Source: Ariolimax columbianus | Taxonomy: Eukaryota; Mollusca; Gastropoda; Stylommatophora; Arionidae | Reading direction: 5' to 3' | Length of the DNA stretch: 64,000 nt | Assembly: GCA_036924085.1 (NCBI GenBank) | Contig: JAVGWX010000004.1 | Span: 11,597,916-11,661,915, forward strand | In this document: piece after piece, positions 32,099-44,299 of the stretch | Position numbering within the stretch: the first letter of the stretch is position 1 | Layout of the letters: the number at the start of each line of letters is the position of its first letter | Notes under the pieces: generated by a model | What the model was told of the DNA's origin: nothing | Databases searched by the model: none | Seen by the model: only the letters and a program-made list of their open reading frames with translations | Program-made: the position numbers and the translations under genes

Positions 32099-35000
32099 TA
32101 ATGCCTATCACTCATTTTTAATTTCAGTTATTTGCGTGTAGAGCAATATATTGGTGAAAACATATGCCTATCACTCATTTTTAATTTCAGTTATTTGCGT
32201 GTAGAGCAATATATTGGTGAAAACATATGCCTATCACTCATTTTTAATTTCAGTTATTTGCGTGTAGAGCAATATATTGGTGAAAACATATGCCTATCAC
32301 TCATTTTTAATTTCAGTTATTTGCGTGTAGAGCAATATATTGGTGAAAACATATGCCTATCACTCATTTTTAATTTCAGTTATTTGCGTGTAGAGCAATA
32401 TATTGGTGAAAACATATGCCTATCACTCATTTTTAATTTCAGTTATTTGCGTGTAGAGCAATATATTGGTGAAAACATATGCCTATCACTCATTTTTAAT
32501 TTCAGTTATTTGCGTGTAGAGCAATATATTGGTGAAAACATATGCCTATCACTCATTTTTAATTTCAGTTATTTGCGTGTAGAGCAATATATTGGTGAAA
32601 ACATATGCCTATCACTCATTTTTAATTTCAGTTATTTGCGTGTAGAGCAATATATTGGTGAAAACATATGCCTATCACTCATTTTTAATTTCAGCTATTT
32701 GCGTGTAGAGCAATATATTGGTGAAAACATATGCCTATCACTCATTTTTAATTTCAGTTATTTGCGTGTAGAGCAATATATTGGTGAAAACATATGCCTA
32801 TCACTCATTTTTAATTTCAGTTATTTGCGTGTAGAGCAATATATTGGTGAAAACATATGCCTATCACTCATTTTTAATTTCAGTTATTTGCGTGTAGAGC
32901 AATATATTGGTGAAAACATATGCCTATCACTCATTTTTAATTTCAGTTATTTGCGTGTAGAGCAATATATTGGTGAAAACATATGCCTATCACTCATTTT
33001 TAATTTCAGTTATTTGCGTGTAGAGCAATATATTGGTGAAAACATATGCCTATCACTCATTTTTAATTTCAGTTATTTGCGTGTAGAGCAATATATTGGT
33101 GAAAACATATGCCTATCACTCATTTTTAATTTCAGTTATTTGCGTGTAGAGCAATATATTGGTGAAAACATATGCCTATCACTCATTTTTAATTTCAGTT
33201 ATTTGCGTGTAGAGCAATATATTGGTGAAAACATATGCCTATCACTCATTTTTAATTTCAGCTATTTGCGTGTAGAGCAATATATTGGTGAAAACATATG
33301 CCTATCACTCATTTTTAATTTCAGTTATTTGCGTGTAGAGCAATATATTGGTGAAAACATATGCCTATCACTCATTTTTAATTTCAGTTATTTGCGTGTA
33401 GAGCAATATATTGGTGAAAACATATGCCTATCACTCATTTTTAATTTCAGTTATTTGCGTGTAGAGCAATATATTGGTGAAAACATATGCCTATCACTCA
33501 TTTTTAATTTCAGTTATTTGCGTGTAGAGCAATATATTGGTGAAAACATATGCCTATCACTCATTTTTAATTTCAGTTATTTGCGTGTAGAGCAATATAT
33601 TGGTGTAAACATATGCCTATCACTCATTTTTAATTTCAGTTATTTGCGTGTAGAGCAATATATTGGTGAAAACATATGCCTATCACTCATTTTTAATTTC
33701 AGTTATTTGCGTGTAGAGCAATATATTGGTGAAAACATATGCCTATCACTCATTTTTAATTTCAGTTATTTGCGTGTAGAGCAATATATTGGTGAAAACA
33801 TATGCCTATCACTCATTTTTAATTTCAGTTATTTGCGTGTAGAGCAATATATTGGTGAAAACATATGCCTATCACTCATTTTTAATTTCAGCTATTTGCG
33901 TGTAGAGCAATATATTGGTGAAAACATATGCCTATCACTCATTTTTAATTTCAGTTATTTGCGTGTAGAGCAATATATTGGTGAAAACATATGCCTATCA
34001 CTCATTTTTAATTTCAGTTATTTGCGTGTAGAGCAATATATTGGTGAAAACATATGCCTATCACTCATTTTTAATTTCAGTTATTTGCGTGTAGAGCAAT
34101 ATATTGGTGAAAACATATGCCTATCACTCATTTTTAATTTCAGTTATTTGCGTGTAGAGCAATATATTGGTGAAAACATATGCCTATCACTCATTTTTAA
34201 TTTCAGTTATTTGCGTGTAGAGCAATATATTGGTGTAAACATATGCCTATCACTCATTTTTAATTTCAGTTATTTGCGTGTAGAGCAATATATTGGTGAA
34301 AACATATGCCTATCACTCATTTTTAATTTCAGTTATTTGCGTGTAGAGCAATATATTGGTGTAAACATATGCCTATCACTCATTTTTAATTTCAGTTATT
34401 TGCGTGTAGAGCAATATATTGGTGTAAACATATGCCTATCACTCATTTTTAATTTCAGTTATTTGCGTGTAGAGCAATATATTGGTGTAAACATATGCCT
34501 ATCACTCATTTTTAATTTCAGTTATTTGCGTGTAGAGCAATATATTGGTGTAAACATATGCCTATCACTCATTTTTAATTTCAGTTATTTGCGTGTAGAG
34601 CAATATATTGGTGAAAACATATGCCTATCACTCATTTTTAATTTCAGTTATTTGCGTGTAGAGCAATATATTGGTGTAAACATATGCCTATCACTCATTT
34701 TTAATTTCAGTTATTTGCGTGTAGAGCAATATATTGGTGAAAACATATGCCTATCACTCATTTTTAATTTCAGTTATTTGCGTGTAGAGCAATATATTGG
34801 TGAAAACATATGCCTATCACTCATTTTTAATTTCAGTTATTTGCGTGTAGAGCAATATATTGGTGAAAACATATGCCTATCACTCATTTTTAATTTCAGT
34901 TATTTGCGTGTAGAGCAATATATTGGTGAAAACATATGCCTATCACTCATTTTTAATTTCAGTTATTTGCGTGTAGAGCAATATATTGGTGAAAACATAT

Positions 35001-36715
35001 GCCTATCACTCATTTTTAATTTCAGTTATTTGCGTGTAGAGCAATATATTGGTGAAAACATATGCCTATCACTCATTTTTAATTTCAGTTATTTGCGTGT
35101 AGAGCAATATATTGGTGAAAACATATGCCTATCACTCATTTTTAATTTCAGTTATTTGCGTGTAGAGCAATATATTGGTGAAAACATATGCCTATCACTC
35201 ATTTTTAATTTCAGTTATTTGCGTGTAGAGCAATATATTGGTGAAAACATATGCCTATCACTCATTTTTAATTTCAGTTATTTGCGTGTAGAGCAATATA
35301 TTGGTGAAAAGATATGCCTATCACTCATTTTTAATTTCAGTTATTTGCGTGTAGAGCAATATATTGGTGAAAACATATGCCTATCACTCATTTTTAATTT
35401 CAGTTATTTGCGTGTAGAGCAATATATTGGTGAAAACATATGCCTATCACTCATTTTTAATTTCAGTTATTTGCGTGTAGAGCAATATATTGGTGTAAAC
35501 ATATGCCTATCACTCATTTTTAATTTCAGTTATTTGCGTGTAGAGCAATATATTGGTGAAAACATATGCCTATCACTCATTTTTAATTTCAGTTATTTGC
35601 GTGTAGAGCAATATATTGGTGTAAACATATGCCTATCACTCATTTTTAATTTCAGTTATTTGCGTGTAGAGCAATATATTGGTGTAAACATATGCCTATC
35701 ACTCATTTTTAATTTCAGTTATTTGCGTGTAGAGCAATATATTGGTGAAAACATATGCCTATCACTCATTTTTAATTTCAGTTATTTGCGTGTAGAGCAA
35801 TATATTGGTGTAAACATAAGCCTATCACTCATTTTTAATTTCAGTTATTTGCGTGTAGAGCAATATATTGGTGTAAACATATGCCTATCACTCATTTTTA
35901 ATTTCAGTTATTTGCGTGTAGAGCAATATATTGGTGAAAACATATGCCTATCACTCATTTTTAATTTCAGTTATTTGCGTGTAGAGCAATATATTGGTGA
36001 AAACATATGCCTATCACTCATTTTTAATTTCAGTTATTTGCGTGTAGAGCAATATATTGGTGAAAACATATGCCTATCACTCATTTTTAATTTCAGTTAT
36101 TTGCGTGTAGAGCAATATATTGGTGAAAACATATGCCTATCACTCATTTTTAATTTCAGTTATTTGCGTGTAGAGCAATATATTGGTGAAAACATATGCC
36201 TATCACTCATTTTTAATTTCAGTTATTTGCGTGTAGAGCAATATATTGGTGAAAACATATGCCTATCACTCATTTTTAATTTCAGTTATTTGCGTGTAGA
36301 GCAATATATTGGTGAAAACATATGCCTATCACTCATTTTAATTTCAGTTATTTGCGTGTAGAGCAATATATTGGTGAAAACATATGCCTATCACTCATTT
36401 TAATTTCAGTTATTTGCGTGTAGAGCAATATATTGGTGAAAACATATGCCTATCACTCATTTTTAATTTCAGTTATTTGCGTGTAGAGCAATATATTGGT
36501 GAAAACATATGCCTATCACTCATTTTTAATTTCAGTTATTTGCGTGTAGAGCAATATATTGGTGTAAACATATGCCTATCACTCATTTTTAATTTCAGTT
36601 ATTTGCGTGTAGAGCAATATATTGTGAAAACATATGCCTATCACTCATTTTTAATTTCAGTTATTTGCGTGTAGAGCAATATATTGGTGTAAACATATGC
36701 CTATCACTCATTTTT
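32099..36715 (-). repeat. 63-bp satellite-like array, about 73 units, inside a LINE
   Basis: The + strand unit is gttatttgcgtgtagagc + aatatattggtgaaaac + atatgcctatcactcattttta + atttca, almost invariant over 4.6 kb. Differences: gtgTaaac in 14 units, a C in cagCtatt at 32695, 33262 and 33892, single-base deletions at about 36338, 36401 and 36625. Since 63 is a multiple of three, the + strand has a 1409-codon open frame (32132-36361) of 21-residue repeats; I judge it non-genic. The - strand unit reads EIK...VFTNILLYTQIT, resembling the LINE segment EIKxRIAxAKxxFTNxxxLLTxxxI that should lie between the two flanking LINE pieces. Confidence 0.96.
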
Positions 36716-37012
36716 AATTCCTGATTTCCATCTCATCTCCCATTTTCTGTTAATATATTTCCCAAATTGGAGAAACTCTTGGCTAATTCCAGCATTTGAT
36801 CATTTATTTGAATCTGTTGAGGTGATGTCAAGTCAACGTGGGTTATTATCACATTTATCGTGTTCTCTATCGTAATGTACAATCCATACACCCGCCTTTT
36901 GTTCTTAACAAGAATAATCAATTCATAGTCCATTTTCGCTTTCAACCAGCAGAATTGTGCCCTCCACATCTCTGAGATTATTTATTGATACTCTACCGAC
37001 GGTATGTCCCGG
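36716..37012 (-). pseudogene. LINE (endonuclease-RT group), RT motif C region
   Basis: On the - strand from about 37000: GRVSINNLRD, then VEGTILLVESENGL where YADDTxLLAESExGL is expected, so the catalytic YADD is destroyed. KNKRRVYGLYITIENT and KSFSNLGNILTENGR (to 36733) follow, corresponding to the YLGxxITExGR motif. Upstream (higher coordinates) lies a 54-bp array made of RT motif B, downstream the 63-bp array. Confidence 0.75.
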
Positions 37013-37290
37013 CATTTCTTCACACACCTGCTATGTCTAATGTTTAACATACAAGGTGACAGTACGCATTTCCTCACACACCTGCTATGTCTAATGTTTA
37101 ACAGACAAGGTGACAGTACGCATTTCCTCACACACCTGCTATGTCTAATGTTTAACAGACAAGGAGACAGTACGTATTTCCTCATACCCCTGCTATGTCT
37201 AATGTTTAACAGACAAGGAGACAGTACGTATTTTCTCATAAACCTGCTATTTTTATTGTTTAACAGACAAGGAGACAGTATACATTCTCG
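37013..37290 (-). repeat. 54-bp minisatellite, about 5 units, made of LINE RT motif B
   Basis: cctgctatgtctaatgttt recurs at 37027, 37081, 37135, 37189 and 37243. The - strand translation is an 18-residue repeat containing VRKCVLSPCLLNIRHSR, closely resembling the RT motif VRQGCVLSPxLFNIY that should lie immediately upstream of the adjacent LINE fragment. Copies at the right edge are the most diverged. Confidence 0.95.
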
Positions 37291-37514
37291 CCGCGCTTAT
37301 CTTGTAACTTGACATGTCCGTTGTCACTTCACGTGCACTTCTATTTCTCCTATATTAACTAACCTCCCCATAACCTAGATAGTGGAAACTGTCTACTCAG
37401 CCTCTACTAGTGCGACCTGTTCATCTATCATTATATTCCTGCAGTTCCCAAAACAAACAAACAAACAAATAAACAAATATATCTTAGTATAAGTAACAAC
37501 TTGTACCGAATAAC
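37291..37514. other. Spacer, nothing recognised
   Basis: Contains a short (AAAC)n stretch at 37453-37475. Confidence 0.4.
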
Positions 37515-37960
37515 GAAGCTATGTTGACTCATTTACTTGTCACATCTTTACATACCTGGACCCTTTACAGTCGTCGTATCGGGAAATTAAACCAGTTCCA
37601 CGTGCACTGCCTGCAGAAACTACTGAGGATTAGATGGCCGGACATGGTGCCAAATGCAAATGTGTTAGCGCGATCGGGCGTGACAAGTATACACACCATA
37701 ATAATAATTGTATGTGCAGCACAGCTGATATGGGCTGGCCATGTGGTACGCATGTCGGATCGACGTCTAACAAAAAAGCTGCTCTATGGTGAACTCCAAA
37801 ATGGCAAGAGAACAAGCGATGGGCAGCGGAAGAGGTACACGTACACACTTAATAGACCACTGATCCAGTGCGGTGTTAACCACGATGACTGAGAATGGAT
37901 CGACTAGCGCAGCACTATTGCTGAGGGTGTTCAGAGACATCAGGTATCAAGAATAAACTA
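37515..37960 (+). pseudogene. LINE (endonuclease-RT group), C-terminal fragment
   Basis: The + frame 37521-37892 reads TWTLYSRRIGKLNQFHVHCLQ, KLLRIRWPDMVPNANVLARSG, QLIWAGHVVRMSDRRLTKKL and LYGELQNGKR, the usual order ETWTLY..H..KLN.FH..CLR, W.D...N..VL, WAGHV.RM.D..LPK..LYGEL..GKR. The frame is open for 123 codons, then shifts into DDWEWIDxxR-like residues. It is 5'-truncated and has lost the expected C in CETW. Confidence 0.82.
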
Positions 37961-38351
37961 AGCTTTCCAGAGACAATCGCTCCCATCAACCCTTCTTCAA
38001 CCCCGTCGGAAGGAGGTGTCATGGCCCTATACACATTACAACAGACACAATACACTTTATGCATGAACAGTAAGTTTTATATACAATAATTGAACAATAC
38101 GTGTCTCATCTTGTGATTGTCCATCAAAAGGAAACGAATCTTGGCCAATTTGTTCTATAAATTGTTCCGAGTTCGACGTCACTTGTAATAGAAATCACTA
38201 ATTTGGTTTCTACTGTTTTTAACATGAAGAATACGTTGTTTTTCTGCTGAGATGACAAAGTTCCATTTTCGGTGTTTTTTCTCTGTTTATAATCATGCAT
38301 ATACTTAATTAGTGGCTCCTCTTCGGATCTTAGGTTTTCCAAATGCTTCTG
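37961..38351. other. No recognised gene
   Basis: Unassigned; small frame on the - strand at 38124-38342 without motif. Confidence 0.5.
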
Positions 38352-38965
38352 TTGGCTTAAACATTCTATATTGGTTTAATTATTCTGTAGTGGTTTATAC
38401 ATTCTGCATTGGTTTATACATTCTGCATTGGTTTATACATTCTGCATTGGTTTATACATTCTACAGTGGTTTATACATTCTGTAGTGGTTTATACATTCT
38501 GCATTGGTTTACACATTCTGCAGTGGTTTATACATTCTTGTAGTGGTTTATACATTCTGTAGTAGTTTATACATTCTGCAGTGGTTTATACATTCTGTAG
38601 TGGTTTATACATTCTATAGTGGTTTATACATTCTGCATTGGTTTATACATTGTGCATTGGTTTATACATTTTGTAGTGGTTTATACATTCTGCATTGGTT
38701 TATATATTCTGCATTGGTTTATACATTCTGTAGTGGTTTATACATTCTGCAGTGGTTTATTAATTCTGTAGTGGTTTATACATTCTGTAGTGGTTTATAC
38801 ATTATGCAGTGGTTTATACATTCTGTAGTGGTTTATACATTCTGCAGTAGCTTATACATTTTACAGTAGCTTATACATTTTACAGTAGCTTATACATTTT
38901 ACAGTGGCAAGTACATTCTACAGTGATAATGCCAATTTATAGTGGCTTATACATTCTACAGTGTT
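38352..38965 (+). repeat. 19-bp minisatellite, about 31 units
   Basis: ggtttatacattctgcatt and variants ending gtagt or cagt. Units are spaced 19 bp (for example 38411, 38430, 38449) with occasional 1-bp changes. Copies decay toward the right end (agcttatacattttacagt). Confidence 0.93.
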
Positions 38966-39657
38966 GAGAAGCCTGCCTCAAGCCAAGCCCTCGCTAGTAT
39001 CATCTTATTATGTGCCTGACAGGTTACAGTGTACATATTCTTTGCTCCCCCTTCAGGCTCTGATACATATAGATGACCATCCGTAGAGGTGGAGAGGAAT
39101 CTAAAGTCTGGTAAGGCAAAACTGATCCGACTATGTTGTGGTAGTCAGGGTTAGGTGAAGTATCCAGGACCTTACCTCAATTCCAAGCATTTCTCACTGG
39201 AAACGGGCTCTTTTATGGTAGCCTGGCTAATTGGAGATCAGCACTGTGATCCCCATGGTTGTGAGTTTACTTAGGAACCTTGCATTGCAGAACTACCCGG
39301 AAGACACCGGTCCACCTCGAGTACGCCTCGGGATGTCAGGAAAGCCACTATAACCCGCCGCCAAAGAAAGTCGTAAAGAGTACCTAACCCAAATACGAGT
39401 GCTATTTGCAACAAACATCTGTAGAGATAAATATCGCCCCCTTTGACTTGCGACGTTATTACACAAACCTTGTAAATACTTGACTAAATAACCGTAAACA
39501 CTGAATTCCATTGTTCTGCCAGAACACAGGTACAGTACATCAGTTGAGCGTTACCTGGCTTTCACCTGTGCTCAGGTATCGTTGTAAAGTAACCCTTCAC
39601 TTGGAAGCAATTTGAAACAAACTTTACAAGCGACATATATTTTGAGAACTTTGACGT
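38966..39657. other. No recognised gene
   Basis: Unassigned sequence, no motif seen on either strand. Confidence 0.5.
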
Positions 39658-39850
39658 TTCTTAACTTGACTTAACTTAATTTAACGTCTTTATGCTGGTT
39701 AAAAAGACTCTGCAGAGTCTGAATATATCCAGTTCCTTTGACGTCCCTTGATACAAAAATAACTATACACATCCAATTTATTCTTGAATGCTTTAATTGA
39801 CCCTGCCTCCACTTTTTCACGTGGCAATGCATTCTAAGCAAAAGTTTTCA
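39658..39850 (-). mobile_element. CR1-like LINE 3' end, truncated
   Basis: ttaacttgacttaac (39661) followed by tttatgctggtta, gactctgcagagtc and tgcctccacttttt aligns with the CR1-like copies at 8225 and 49270 and with the tail at 61093. On the - strand this is the element's last about 190 bp, ending in a TTAAGTCAAG-type repeat. Confidence 0.7.
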
Positions 39851-39867
39851 TGACAAAGTATCTTACT

Positions 39868-40170
39868 ATCTGGTTAGTGTCGTGGTAGAGCACTCGCTTT
39901 TCTCGGTAAAGATATGGGGTTTAAAATCCCATGACTCCCAAGCTCTAGTTTACCCAGCTGTAAATGGATACCTAGCAAACGACTTGGCAAGTGAAAGGCA
40001 GCGAGGAAAGGAACTAGCTGCTTTATCCTACAAGCTGTGACTTAGTATGATGTAGTCTTTAACAACTTCCTTTCCCCCCACAGTAGTGTAACTACTATGG
40101 GACAAACCTTGACTTAGTATACTGAAGTCTCTAACAACTTCATTCCCCGGCTGCAGTGTAATTGCTATAG
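39868..40170 (+). mobile_element. tRNA-derived SINE with duplicated tail
   Basis: A-box region ttagtgtcgtggtagagca, B-box region ggggtttaaaatccc about 38 nt later, then a body with cccagctgtaaatggatacc, a phrase shared with the element at 60515. The 3' part is present twice (about 40040-40105 and 40110-40180): acttagtat.atg.agtct..aacaacttc...ggacaaacc. Confidence 0.7.
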
Positions 40171-41388
40171 GACAAACCTTGACCGTATTTTATCTCTATC
40201 GAAGGCAAAGAGAGAAAAAAATCGGGGGATATGGGAAACCTTTCATATAATAATGACCAGACCTAGAAATTATAAAGACGAAGAGGGCCTATCACCTATT
40301 GAAGCTCTTCTATAAATGACTTAATTTGCATAGACGAACTAGTATAATGTAGAAATCAGGCTATTGATGGTAACGTAGAAGAGGTGGTGAGAGAGAGAGA
40401 GGGAGAAAGAGAAAATGAAAGAGAGAGAGAGAGATAGATGTGGGGAAGGGAGAGAAAAAAGGGATCAATAAATTGTAGATGGTTAGTTTACATATTTAAT
40501 TAAAGGATTTTGCTTGAACTTTCCCAACAAGTCTGTCCCAATCTGGTGGTGTTTTGTAACCAAGGCTTAATAGAAGATCATCGTCCTCTCCCTGATGTGC
40601 CATGCCAGCTGTTATAATCGAGTATGATGAATCTCCACAACTTCCTGTCCCTGGTGCTGATTGTATTTTTAGCTTAGATTCGAGGATGAAAGCAAAATGG
40701 AGAACCGTAATGTGTTTGGGAACATGAAAGATCAAACTATGCACAGGCGTAATGCATTTGTCGGATTAAATTACTGGACCTTTGTCAGTGCGACATTTTG
40801 ATTATTTATTGGGGATCTTAGTCTGCAGCAATAACAGCGACCAAAATGTTGTTGTTCAAAGCGACTTGCCCTAAGTTGAGGTAACCCTTTACATTTGTAG
40901 TAGGTATTCAGTGGCTCTTCCTACACCAGGAGCCATACCTGATAAGGTAGACCGGGTTTCTTCTGGCTGTACTGTAATGCGAGGTTCCTAGTAAACTCAC
41001 CATAGTTGACATGGCAGTGTGGATTTGGCCTCGATACCTGACTGCTGTTACATTGCCTGTTCCATAAACGGATTCCTCAGATGGAGTCTTAACCAATATG
41101 TTTCACTTGAGCCTACTTACTCTTCATAACAAACATTTGTGGAAAGACAGAATAACGACGGTGCGAGACAGATTATTCTTTTAGATTTCTTCGTGCCCTT
41201 TGACCTCTTTCATGCACCTTGCAGTGGTGGTTTCTGCAACAGTTTGCTTTACATAAGGTGGTTGCTAACCATTGATGTAATGGTCCTACTCTTTCAATGA
41301 TAATTCTTGACCGTAATATAGGCAATTGACAACTGAGAGAGAGAAGAAAAGCAGGAAGATTATGATTAGATTAAACACGCACACACAG
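40171..41388. other. No recognised gene; GA-rich tract
   Basis: (GA)n-rich 40388-40455. The rest is unassigned; frames on the - strand at 40496-40744 and 40908-41096 show no motif. Confidence 0.5.
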
Positions 41389-43740
41389 AACATCAGCCCG
41401 TCAGTCAAACTGTACTAGAAGGCCCATGGAGAACATCAGCCCGTCAGTCAAACTATACTAGAAGGCCCATGGAGAACATCAGCCCGTCAGTCAAACTGTA
41501 CTAGAAGGCCCATATAGAACATCAGCCCGTCAGTCAAACTGTACTAGAAGGCCCATGGAGAACATCAGCCCGTCAGTCAAACTGTACTAGAAGGCCCATA
41601 TAGAACATCAGCCCGTCAGTCAAACTGTACTAGAAGGCCCATGGAGAACATCAGCCCGTCAGTCAAACTGTACTAGAAGGCCCATGGAGAACATCAGTCA
41701 AACTGTACTAGAAGGCCCATGGAGAACATCAGCCCGTCAGTCAAACTGTACTAGAAGGCCCATGGAGAACATCAGCCCGTCAGTCAAACTGTACTAGAAG
41801 GCCCATGGAGAACATCAGTAAAACTGTACTAGAAGGCCCATGGAGAACATCAGCCCGTCAGTCAAACTGTACTAGAAGGCCCATGGAGAACATCAGCCCG
41901 TCAGTCAAACTGTACTAGCAGGCCCGTAGAGAACATCAGTCAAACTGTACTAGAAGGCCCATGGAGAACATCAGCCCGTCAGTCAAACTGTACTAGCAGG
42001 CCCGTAGAGAACATCAGCCCGTCAGTCAAACTGTACTAGAAGGCCCATGGAGAACATCAGTCAAACTGTACTAGAAGGCCCATGGAGAACATCAGTCAAA
42101 CTGTACTAGAAGGCCCATGGAGAACATCAGTCAAACTGTACTAGAAGGCCCATGGAGAACATCAGCCAATCAGTCAAACTGTACTAGAAGGCCCATAGAG
42201 AACATCAGCCAATCAGTCAAACTGTACTAGCAGGCCCGTAGAGAACATCAGCCCGTCAGTCAAACTGTACTAGAAGGCCCATGGAGAACATCAGTCAAAC
42301 TGTACTAGAAGGCCCATGGAGAACATCAGTCAAACTGTACTAGAAGGCCCATGGAGAACATCAGTCAAACTGTACTAGAAGGCCCATGGAGAACATCAGC
42401 CAATCAGTCAAACTGTACTAGAAGGCCCATGGAGAACATCAGCCAATCAGTCAAACTGTACTAGAAGGCCCGTAAAGAACATCAGCCCGTCAGTCAAACT
42501 GTACTAGAAGGCCCATGGAGAACATCAGCCAATCAGTCAAACTGTACTAGAAGGCCCGTAAAGAACATCAGCCCGTCAGTCAAACTGTACTAGAAGGCCC
42601 ATGGAGAACATCAGCCAATCAGTCAAACTGTACTAGAAGGCCCGTAAAGAACATCAGCCCGTCAGTCAAACTGTACTAGAAGGCCCATGGAGAACATCAG
42701 CCCGTCAGTCAAACTGTACTAGAAGGCCCATGGAGAACATCAGTCAAACTGTACTAGAAGGCCCATGGAGAACATCAGTCAAACTGTACTAGAAGGCCCA
42801 TGGAGAACATCAGTCAAACTGTACTAGAAGGCCCATGGAGAACATCAGCCAATCAGTCAAACTGTACTAGAAGGCCCATGGAGAACATCAGCCAATCAGT
42901 CAAACTGTACTAGCAGGCCCGTAGAGAACATCAGCCCGTCAGTCAAACTGTACTAGAAGGCCCATGGAGAACATCAGTCAAACTGTACTAGAAGGCCCAT
43001 GGAGAACATCAGTCAAACTGTACTAGAAGGCCCATGGAGAACATCAGTAAAACTGTACTAGAAGGCCCATGGAGAACATCAGCCAATCAGTCAAACTGTA
43101 CTAGAAGGCCCATGGAGAACATCAGCCAATCAGTCAAACTGTACTAGAAGGCCCGTAAAGAACATCAGCCCGTCAGTCAAACTGTACTAGAAGGCCCATG
43201 GAGAACATCAGCCAATCAGTCAAACTGTACTAGAAGGCCCGTAAAGAACATCAGCCCGTCAGTCAAACTGTACTAGAAGGCCCATGGAGAACATCAGCCA
43301 ATCAGTCAAACTGTACTAGAAGGCCCATGGAGAACATCAGCCCGTCAGTCAAACTGTACTAGAAGGCCCATGGAGAACATCAGCCAATCAGTCAAACTGT
43401 ACTAGAAGGCCCATGGAGAACATCAGCCCGTCAGTCAAACTGTACTAGAAGGCCCATGGAGAACATCAGCCAATCAGTCAAACTGTACTAGAAGGCCCAT
43501 GGAGAACATCAGCCCGTCAGTCAAACTGTACTAGAAGGCCCATGGAGAACATCAGCCCGTCAGTCAAACTGTACTAGAAGGCCCATGGAGAACATCAGCC
43601 AATCAGTCAAACTGTACTAGAAGGCCCGTAAAGAACATCAGCTTGTCAGTCAAACTGAACTAGCTGGCCCGTGGAAAACATCAACCTGTCAGTCAAACTG
43701 TACTAGCAGGCCCGTAGAGGATATCAGCCCGTCAGTCAAA
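41389..43740 (+). repeat. 43/35-bp minisatellite, about 58 units with length variants
   Basis: The long unit is aacatcagcccgtcagtc + aaactgtactagaaggcccatggag (43 bp). The short unit lacks cccgtcag (35 bp), an 8-bp loss between two copies of cag. Other variants have ccaat for cccgt, and gcaggcccgtagag or cccgtaaag at the end. Variant types recur in blocks (for example long, three short, then ccaat types), at about 42000-42250, 42240-42480 and 42900-43150, indicating higher-order duplication. No open frame and no LINE similarity recognised. Confidence 0.95.
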
Positions 43741-43774
43741 CTGTTCAGTATGAAACAAACATCAGTTTCATAAT

Positions 43775-44240
43775 TAAAGATTCTTTTCCTCCCAATACCC
43801 TCTCTCCCGCCCCACCTTTCCATATTTCCCATCCATATTTTTATATTTCCCACCTTCCCCAATCCACCTGTCTCTCACCACCCATCTTTTCCCCTATCTC
43901 CCCCCTCATCCTGCCCATCTCTTCACCTCTCAATCGTCTCATCTCTTCACCTCTCAACCCACCCATCTCTTCACCTCTCTCCCCTCACCCATCTCTTCAC
44001 CTCTCAACCCACCCATCTCTTCACCTCTCTCCCCTCACCCATCTCTTCACCTCTCAACCCACCCATCTCTTCACCTCTCTCCCCTCACCCATCTCTTCAC
44101 CTCTCAATCGTCTCATCTCTTCACCTCTCTCCCCTCACCCATCTCTTCACCTCTCATCCCACCCATCTCTTCCCATATCTCCCCCCTCATCCTGCCCATC
44201 TCAATCGTCTCATCTCGTCACCTCTCATCCTTCCTGTTTC
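43775..44240 (+). repeat. Pyrimidine-rich tandem repeat
   Basis: cacccatctcttcacctct units of about 22-26 bp, alternating with ctcccct and caaccca linkers, 43925-44220. Strong C+T bias over about 450 bp. Confidence 0.88.
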
Positions 44241-44299
44241 TGGTGGTTTTTCTTTTCTGCCGAGGTTATTTTAAAATGGAAAAATAACAATTTTATTCG

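Noticed and set aside
32132..36361. 1409-codon + strand open frame made of a 21-residue repeat
   Set aside because: It is open only because the 63-bp period is a multiple of three. The repeat is inside a decayed LINE on the other strand, starts at an arbitrary Met in the first unit and ends at a 1-bp deletion. No non-repeat domain is attached.
41389..43740. CRISPR-like direct repeats
   Set aside because: Units are contiguous with no unique spacers, the DNA is eukaryotic, and no cas-like genes are present. The same holds for the other arrays.
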